DNA from: Gammaproteobacteria bacterium
GTDB taxonomy: Bacteria; Pseudomonadota; Gammaproteobacteria; Pseudomonadales; Azotimanducaceae
NCBI GenBank assembly: GCA_026706425.1
Contig: JAPOYW010000168.1
Location: forward strand, 1 to 12,240
Length of the DNA: 12,240 bases
Reading direction: 5' to 3'
Part shown: piece after piece, positions 7,686-12,240 of the stretch
Numbering within the stretch: the stretch's first letter is position 1
Layout: every line of letters begins with the position of its first letter
Translations under genes and position numbers: made by a program
Notes under the pieces: generated by a model
Told to the model about the DNA's origin: nothing
Seen by the model: only the letters and a program-made list of their open reading frames with translations
Database searches by the model: none

Positions 7686-7702
7686 GTGCGTGCGACCTTT
7701 TT
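7680..7702 (+). terminator. Intrinsic terminator upstream of the sigma operon, overlapping the second hairpin
   Basis: GGTCGC (7680-7685) pairs with GCGACC (7692-7697) across a 6-base loop, followed at once by TTTTT (7698-7702). The left arm is also the right arm of the preceding hairpin, so the two structures exclude each other. It may simply end the monooxygenase transcript, or attenuate read-through into the sigma factor gene 24 bases on. Confidence 0.6.
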
Positions 7703-7725
7703 CGTGACTGGGGCATCTAAGGGGC

Positions 7726-8313
7726 ATGTCCCGGTTCCGCAGTGTTGAGATCGACCCCGGCGTGGTGCGGCAGCTCATGAAGGGCAACCGCAAGGCCCAA
7801 GAGGTGGTCTACCGAGCCTACGCCAACGCCGTCTACACGCTTGCCCGGCGCATCCTGAACGATGCCAATCTGGCCGAGGAAGTGACGCAGGACACCTTCG
7901 TCGACGTGATCCGGGCCGCCCACAAGCTAGAACGACCCGAGTCGCTTGGCGCCTGGCTGCGGACAACCGCCGTCAACCACTGCCTGATGCGACTCCGCTC
8001 GCCCTGGCACAAACGCCGCGAAGCGCTGCCCGAGGACGACCGGGCCGCCAACGGGGCGAACGAGAGCGTCGACGACGGCACCGATCGAACGATGGACATC
8101 GAACAGGCCCTTGGCGCCCTGCCGTCGAACGCCCGCCTGGTGGTCTGGCTGCACTGCGTCGAGGGCTACACCCACGATGAGATCGGGCGCTCCTTCGGAC
8201 GCACGGCCAGTTTTTCGAAATCCCAGTTGGCGCGGGCCTTGAAGGCACTCGCCCAGCACACAGGAGTCAGCGATGGACAACCCACGACGTCGGCCACCGC
8301 CTGTGCACTCTAG
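7726..8313 (+). CDS. ECF-type RNA polymerase sigma factor
   Basis: Group 4 (ECF, RpoE-like) sigma-70 factor directing RNA polymerase to a stress regulon. It has 195 residues. Region 2 spans about 22-92 (VVYRAYANAVYTLARRIL, AEEVTQDTFVDVIRAAHKL, LGAWLRTTAVNHCLMRLR), then an acidic linker, then region 4 at about 124-176 (ALGALPSNARLVVWLHCVEGY, with the helix-turn-helix GYTHDEIGRSFGRT and SFSKSQLARALKAL). There is no region 1 or 3. The start is uncertain: the AAGGGG at 7719-7724 is only one base from this ATG, too close to work well; M18 at 7777 is in frame but would remove residues before region 2. It overlaps the next gene by 41 bases, so translation is probably coupled. Autoregulation is usual in this family, but no promoter was recognised. 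Confidence 0.93.
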   Translation: MSRFRSVEIDPGVVRQLMKGNRKAQEVVYRAYANAVYTLARRILNDANLAEEVTQDTFVDVIRAAHKLERPESLGAWLRTTAVNHCLMRLRSPWHKRREALPEDDRAANGANESVDDGTDRTMDIEQALGALPSNARLVVWLHCVEGYTHDEIGRSFGRTASFSKSQLARALKALAQHTGVSDGQPTTSATACAL

Positions 8314-8887
8314 GGACCCCAGCGCCCTCGACGCGCGCAAGGTCGAAGTCCTCGAGAACGAACTGCGTGGCCTGCCGGTGCTAGGAGCGCCGGACGAGCT
8401 TTGGGAGCGCATCCGAGGACGTTTGGACGAGGAAGGTGTTGCCCAAACGCCGTCGCTACGGCGCTGGAGTCGCCAAACGCCCATGGCGGCCGCAGCCAGC
8501 GTCGCGCTGATCGCTGTCGCAGCCGTTGTCGTGTGGGTCCACCTCGCTACTGGCGACATCGAACCCGCTACCGATAGTGGATCGACGCACCGGGTTGACG
8601 AACCTCTCGATCATCCTGCCCTCATCGCGGCGTTGATGCAGCAGTCGCGCCAAGCTGAGGAACGCCGCCGCGCGGTCTTGGCCTTCTACTCGCCGTCCGC
8701 TCCCGAACGCTTGCTCCGGGCAGAGATCGGCGGAATCGATGTGGCGCTCAACGAGCAGATGTTCGCCGGCGAGTTCGAGCCGAAATCCCGCGAGGCGCTG
8801 CTGCGTGATCGCGTCGACCTCATGGCCGACCTCACCGACATCGAACGCTACCGACAGCATGAATTCGTACGGCAGGTGTCCTTTTGA
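8273..8887 (+). CDS. Single-span membrane anti-sigma factor (predicted)
   Basis: Predicted to hold the upstream sigma factor at the inner membrane until a periplasmic signal arrives. It has 204 residues: cytoplasmic about 1-70 with an amphipathic sigma-binding-like segment (VLENELRGLPVLGAPDELW, IRGRL at 25-51), one transmembrane helix about 71-92 (alanine/valine rich, after RRWSRQTP), and a periplasmic part 93-204 that looks helical (ALMQQSRQAEERR, ALLRDRVDLMADLTDIERYR). The L-LP-P-LW-I pattern and the RVDLMADL end resemble anti-sigma proteins encoded beside ECF factors in gammaproteobacteria. No zinc-binding ZAS motif (HxxxCxxC) is present, so it is not an RsrA-type redox anti-sigma. The start at 8273 is set by AGGAG at 8262-8266 and overlaps the sigma gene by 41 bases. 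Function is inferred from topology and position. Confidence 0.8.
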   Translation: MDNPRRRPPPVHSRDPSALDARKVEVLENELRGLPVLGAPDELWERIRGRLDEEGVAQTPSLRRWSRQTPMAAAASVALIAVAAVVVWVHLATGDIEPATDSGSTHRVDEPLDHPALIAALMQQSRQAEERRRAVLAFYSPSAPERLLRAEIGGIDVALNEQMFAGEFEPKSREALLRDRVDLMADLTDIERYRQHEFVRQVSF

Positions 8888-8913
8888 CATCTGCCATCCA
8901 TAGGAGAACCCCC

Positions 8914-9933
8914 ATGAAAGCAACTCACCTTGCAATGGCACTTGCCACGACATTTTCGGCGACTGCCTTCGTGCACGCCGCTGACGAGAGCGACAACGGC
9001 GTCATTGAGGCCACGAAGGTCGAGGACGTAGAGACAGCTCAAGCCGAAATGCATGCCGCCCGGGCGCAGATGGAAGCGGCTCGGATCGAACTGCAGGACG
9101 CAGCACGGCGATTGGCGGAAGCTTCGCGGCAGCGCCTAACCTTCTCGGGAAAGATGAACCGGGCCTTTCTCGGCGTCCTAATCGGCGAACAGTCCGAGGA
9201 CGGCATCGTCGTTGCCGGGGTCACGCCCGCCGGCGGTGCCGAGACAGCGGGTATCGAAGCCGACGACATCATCGTTGCGATCGACGGAGAATCCCTAACC
9301 GGTCGCGATCAGCCACTCCATGTCCTGCACGGCGTCCTCGATGACGTCTCGGCGGGCGCGGAGGTGGAGGTGACGGTGTTACGTGACGGCAATACCGAGA
9401 CCTACGAGGTGGCAACGACGCCCAGCGTCATCCACATCGAAGGCCAAGCGCCCGGGCTGTTGCGCAGGCTCGGCCAGGCGTTCGAGGGTCACGTCCCGTT
9501 TACGCTCACTCCGGCAGCACCGGTAGCGCCCGCACGCCCATGGCCTGGCCTCACGGGCTACGTAGGAGTAACTGGGCAGCTACACCTCGTTGACATCGGG
9601 GAAGACCTCGGCGACTACTTCGGCGTCGACGGCGGGGTCCTAGTCCTGAACGCCCCCGGCAAAAGCGAACTCAAGCCCGGCGACATCCTGCGACGCATCG
9701 ACGGTGCCGATGTGGGTTCCGCCGATGAGGCCTACCGGCTCCTAGCGACCGCGTCCGGCGACGACGCCGAGCTAGAAGTCCGACGCAAAAACCGAAAGGT
9801 CGACGCTACCGTGGCCAAGGGCTCAAGCTGGTCCCATCACCAGATCTTTGCCATGCCGAAGGGCAAGGCGACGATCATCGTCGATGGCCCCGAAGTTGAG
9901 GTCGACGTCGAGGTCGAGAAGGACGCCGACTAG
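8914..9933 (+). CDS. Secreted double-PDZ protein without a protease domain
   Basis: A 339-residue exported protein ending the sigma operon. Residues 1-22 form a signal peptide (cleavage after FVHA). Residues 36-76 form a predicted coiled coil with Ala/Glu/Gln heptads. PDZ 1 is about 84-169 (AFLGVLIGE, GIVVAGVTPAGGAETAGIEADDIIVAIDG split over 97-125), and PDZ 2 about 214-301 (GYVGV, GGVLVLNAPGKSELKPGDILRRIDG over 240-264). The tail is strongly acidic (EVEVDVEVEKDAD). No trypsin-like His-Asp-Ser domain precedes the PDZ pair, unlike HtrA/DegP. The start at 8914 is fixed by AGGAG twelve bases upstream and by the signal peptide; an extension to a TTG at 8884 is rejected. It begins 26 bases after the anti-sigma stop, so the three genes form one operon. 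It may bind C-terminal tails of misfolded envelope proteins or modulate anti-sigma cleavage; this is inference. Confidence 0.87.
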   Translation: MKATHLAMALATTFSATAFVHAADESDNGVIEATKVEDVETAQAEMHAARAQMEAARIELQDAARRLAEASRQRLTFSGKMNRAFLGVLIGEQSEDGIVVAGVTPAGGAETAGIEADDIIVAIDGESLTGRDQPLHVLHGVLDDVSAGAEVEVTVLRDGNTETYEVATTPSVIHIEGQAPGLLRRLGQAFEGHVPFTLTPAAPVAPARPWPGLTGYVGVTGQLHLVDIGEDLGDYFGVDGGVLVLNAPGKSELKPGDILRRIDGADVGSADEAYRLLATASGDDAELEVRRKNRKVDATVAKGSSWSHHQIFAMPKGKATIIVDGPEVEVDVEVEKDAD

Positions 9934-10090
9934 CGTTTCGATTCTGAACCAACGTGACAATGCTGACATCGCCTCGAAGACCACCGGCACAACACAAATG
10001 GAGGAGTGCCGCCCTGAGAATTAGGAACATAGGCGCGGTCCGTTCAACGTGTCATGTGGAACTCGATGCCTTGTCATTAGCGGCGGCACA
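9934..10090. other. Convergent gap between the PDZ gene and dsbB
   Basis: These 157 bases hold no gene. An 8-bp inverted repeat, GTGCCGCC (10006-10013) and GGCGGCAC (10082-10089), is separated by 68 bases and the right arm lies next to the dsbB stop codon. No hairpin with a T-run is seen on either strand, so the ends of both transcripts may be Rho-dependent. Confidence 0.4.
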
Positions 10091-10561
10091 CTAGCGCGCC
10101 CGCCAGTAGGTGATCGTCAAGGCGATCATCCCAACGAAGCCGGCCAACGCGAGGGCGGGGATCGCGACCGGTTGGTCCGCGCACTCGCCGGTGCCGGCCA
10201 TGACCCGCAGGATGTCCAGGATCGGGAACACGTCGAGCACGTACTCCAAGGGCACGCCGCAGCCCTCAACGCTTCCGGGAGGCAGCGTCATGATGTAGAG
10301 GTGGCGGATCGAGAAGGCGGCACCTGCCGCCGAAGCGAGAGACACCACGAGCGGATAGATCCCGAGACGCGGGTTGTGCGCAAATCCGGCGACGGCGAGG
10401 ATACCCGCGAGCATCGCCCACCAACGCTGGTTCACGCACAGCGGACAGGGCTCCTGGCCGAAGGCGAGTTCCAGGATCAGCGCCCCGCCGACCATGGCCG
10501 CAGCCCAGGCGACGGTGGCGAGATTCCAAAGCTCCTTCCTATCCCAATCGGCGAACAACAT
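10091..10561 (-). CDS. dsbB: Disulfide bond formation protein B (DsbB)
   Basis: Inner-membrane quinone reductase that reoxidises periplasmic DsbA and passes electrons to ubiquinone. The 156 residues have four predicted transmembrane helices (about 14-31, 45-61, 67-86, 133-152). Both cysteine pairs are present: CPLC at 39-42 in the first periplasmic loop, followed by QRWW with R46 at the position of the quinone-contacting arginine of E. coli (R48), and C101/C127 in the large second periplasmic loop (VEGCGVPLEYVLDVFP ... GTGECAD). The start at 10561 is supported by AGGGG upstream and by the hydrophobic onset. It is 88 bases downstream of the PBP1A gene on the same strand and converges on the sigma operon. 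No dsbA is in the window. Confidence 0.94.
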   Translation of the reverse strand: MLFADWDRKELWNLATVAWAAAMVGGALILELAFGQEPCPLCVNQRWWAMLAGILAVAGFAHNPRLGIYPLVVSLASAAGAAFSIRHLYIMTLPPGSVEGCGVPLEYVLDVFPILDILRVMAGTGECADQPVAIPALALAGFVGMIALTITYWRAR

Positions 10562-10622
10562 CGGGTTGACCCCTGTCTCTCACGGACGCGCTTGAAGCCA
10601 GAACGGGCCTAATGGTACACGC

Positions 10623-10650
10623 GAGCCGCAGTCAACCGACGGTGCGGCTC
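10623..10650 (-). repeat. Hairpin at the end of the PBP1A gene
   Basis: GAGCCGCA (10623-10630) pairs perfectly with TGCGGCTC (10643-10650) over a 12-base loop. On the minus strand the stem starts on the last base of the PBP1A stop codon. There is no T-run after it, so it may protect the mRNA end or give weak termination before dsbB. Confidence 0.45.
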
Positions 10651-12240
10651 TAGAAAATGTCCTCCGGGCGAACCCGCGTCCGCTTCTCCCCTGCGGTATC
10701 CCCCGGTGCCCTCTTCGGAAGGCTGTCCGCCAGGAAGTACTCGAACAACGCATCCGGGTCGTCGGGGCGGGCGACGCGTCCGGTTGCCCTGTTCACCTTG
10801 ACGCGGACCACGCCATCGGGGATGGGGCGCTCCACCACCGGTTCGTCGGCGAGCGCTTCGCGCATGAAGTCCATCCAGATCGTGAGCGGCGTGCGGGAGC
10901 CGTACTCTCCCTCGCCAGTGGGGCGGTGATCCGAAAAACCCACCCAGACCGTGGTCGCGAGGGTGGGATGGTAGCCGTTGAACCAGGTGTCCGTGGACTG
11001 GTCCGTGGTGCCGGTCTTGCCGGCGAGATCCGAGCGCTCGAGTCCCCGTGCACGCCGGCCCGTGCCTCGCGGGTGGGCGATCACATCCCGAAGCAGCGTA
11101 TCCATGATGAACGCGTTGGCCTCGTCGATGACCTGCGGTGCAGAAACCGGCGCCACGCCCTCGTCATCCGGCTCGGGGCAAGGTTCGCACGCCTCGGGAT
11201 ACCGGCCTTCGAATACCAGCGAGCCGTCCAGGCGCTCGACGCGGCCGATGATGTTCGGTTCCACCAGGAACCCGCCGTTGGCGATCACCGCATAGGCACG
11301 CGCCATGTCCAGAGGCGTGAACAACATGGTGCCACCGCCGATCGCGAGTTGGACATCCTCCGGCAGGTTCGCCGTCTCGAAGCCGAAATGGCCGACGTGG
11401 TCGAGGACCGGGCGGGCGCCGATGCTGGTCATCACGCGCATGGATACCATGTTGATGGAGCGGGCCAGTGCCTCGCGGAGCCGCATCGGCCCGCTGAACT
11501 CGCCGCTGTCGTTGCGCGGTCGATAGTCCATCTCCAGGGCGTCGTCTTCGAATACCAGCGGCGCGTTCAGGAACATGCTGGCCGGGGTCACGCCGTTTTC
11601 CAGCGCGGCGGAGTAAACGAACGGTTTGAACCCGGAGCCCGGTTGACGGGCGGCCTGCAGCGCGTGGTTGAACTGCTTGGCCTGGAAGTCCCAACCCCCG
11701 ACCAACGCCTGGACGGCACCGGTTCGCGGATCCAGCGCCACAAGGGCTGCCTGCACCTCCGGAAGCTGACGCAGCCGCCACGCGCCCTCCTCGTCCTGGA
11801 GGACGCGAATCACGTCACCCCTTGAAACGATCTCCGCAGCCCGCTGCGGGGTTGGCCCGCGCCGGTCTGTATCGAGGTAGGGCGCCCAGCGCAGGCCGTC
11901 CCAGTCGATGCCGACGATCTCGCCCGTGGCGCGCATCACCTCGATGCGGCGCTCGTCGATCCGGACAACGACGGCGGCCTCGAGGCCGCCCGAAATCTCC
12001 AAGGCGCCGAGTGCTTCCGCGACCGCCGACTCGTCGAGCCTGCCCCCTTCGCCCACCGTCAGGGCATCGAGAGCAAGCTGGCCCTCCGGCCCTCGGAATC
12101 CATGCCGGATGTCGTAGTCGAGCACGCCGCCCCGCACCGCCCGTTGCGCCGCAGCCTGGCGTTTCGAGTCGAGCGTGGTGTGGACCACGAAGCCCGTGTA
12201 GATATCCGTGCCGTATCTCTCGATGAGCTGCTGCCGGACC
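10650..12240 (-). CDS. mrcA: Penicillin-binding protein 1A, transpeptidase part (partial, N-terminus outside window)
   Basis: Class A penicillin-binding protein that polymerises and cross-links peptidoglycan from the outer face of the inner membrane. The frame is open to the right edge; 529 residues are visible, from VRQQLIERYGTDIYTGF. The glycosyltransferase domain and membrane anchor lie outside the window. The visible part starts with the linker (TTLDSKRQAAAQRAVRGG, YDIRHGFRGPE), passes through the OB-like domain that marks PBP1A, and reaches the transpeptidase domain, which has all three motifs: SGFK (residues 202-205, in PGSGFKPF), SIN (261-263) and KTGT (408-411). The C-terminus is RVRPEDIF. 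GTG codons near 12188 are internal, not starts, because family sequence continues upstream. dsbB follows 88 bases later. Confidence 0.95.
   Translation of the reverse strand, partial: VRQQLIERYGTDIYTGFVVHTTLDSKRQAAAQRAVRGGVLDYDIRHGFRGPEGQLALDALTVGEGGRLDESAVAEALGALEISGGLEAAVVVRIDERRIEVMRATGEIVGIDWDGLRWAPYLDTDRRGPTPQRAAEIVSRGDVIRVLQDEEGAWRLRQLPEVQAALVALDPRTGAVQALVGGWDFQAKQFNHALQAARQPGSGFKPFVYSAALENGVTPASMFLNAPLVFEDDALEMDYRPRNDSGEFSGPMRLREALARSINMVSMRVMTSIGARPVLDHVGHFGFETANLPEDVQLAIGGGTMLFTPLDMARAYAVIANGGFLVEPNIIGRVERLDGSLVFEGRYPEACEPCPEPDDEGVAPVSAPQVIDEANAFIMDTLLRDVIAHPRGTGRRARGLERSDLAGKTGTTDQSTDTWFNGYHPTLATTVWVGFSDHRPTGEGEYGSRTPLTIWMDFMREALADEPVVERPIPDGVVRVKVNRATGRVARPDDPDALFEYFLADSLPKRAPGDTAGEKRTRVRPEDIF

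Noticed and set aside
10926..11825. Plus-strand open frame of 299 codons antisense to PBP1A
   Set aside because: Covers the transpeptidase motifs on the other strand; composition is that of a shadow.

Overview
The window looks like chromosomal DNA from a GC-rich (about two thirds G+C by eye) gammaproteobacterium. The Rho protein begins MNLTDLK and follows the enterobacterial/pseudomonad form throughout. TrxA, HemB, DsbB and PBP1A are all of proteobacterial type. The genus cannot be told from the sequence alone; an uncultured marine or host-associated lineage is a guess from the ankyrin and luciferase-like genes.

Layout. Positions 1-982 (minus) hold most of a tyrosine recombinase of the P4-like prophage/island integrase type. 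It runs off the left edge and starts only about 100 bp after the rho stop codon, so a mobile island probably lies left of the window. Positions 1082-4331 form a minus-strand housekeeping block: hemB (3351-4331), trxA (2687-3013) and rho (1082-2344). The rho leader is long and contains a C-rich, G-poor stretch that fits Rho autoregulation. Facing away from hemB is a wrecked flavoprotein disulfide reductase gene (4430-4901): its first 52 codons and its dimerisation domain remain, but roughly 300 codons between them are gone and the two parts are in different frames. It is followed by a cluster of inverted and direct repeats.

The plus strand then carries a secreted ankyrin-repeat protein (5071-6231), a luciferase-like flavin monooxygenase with a charged C-terminal tail (6323-7597), two tandem hairpins overlapping a terminator (7642-7702), and a three-gene operon of ECF sigma factor, single-span anti-sigma factor and secreted double-PDZ protein (7726-9933). 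Converging on this operon from the right are dsbB (10091-10561) and the transpeptidase half of PBP1A (10650 to the right edge), both on the minus strand.

How the parts fit. trxA (cytoplasmic thiol redox), dsbB (periplasmic disulfide formation), PBP1A (wall synthesis) and the sigma/anti-sigma/PDZ operon all bear on redox or envelope homeostasis, but only the sigma operon is clearly one transcriptional unit. The three places most worth a second look are the three-armed hairpin system before the sigma operon, the protease-less PDZ protein in that operon, and the internally deleted reductase.
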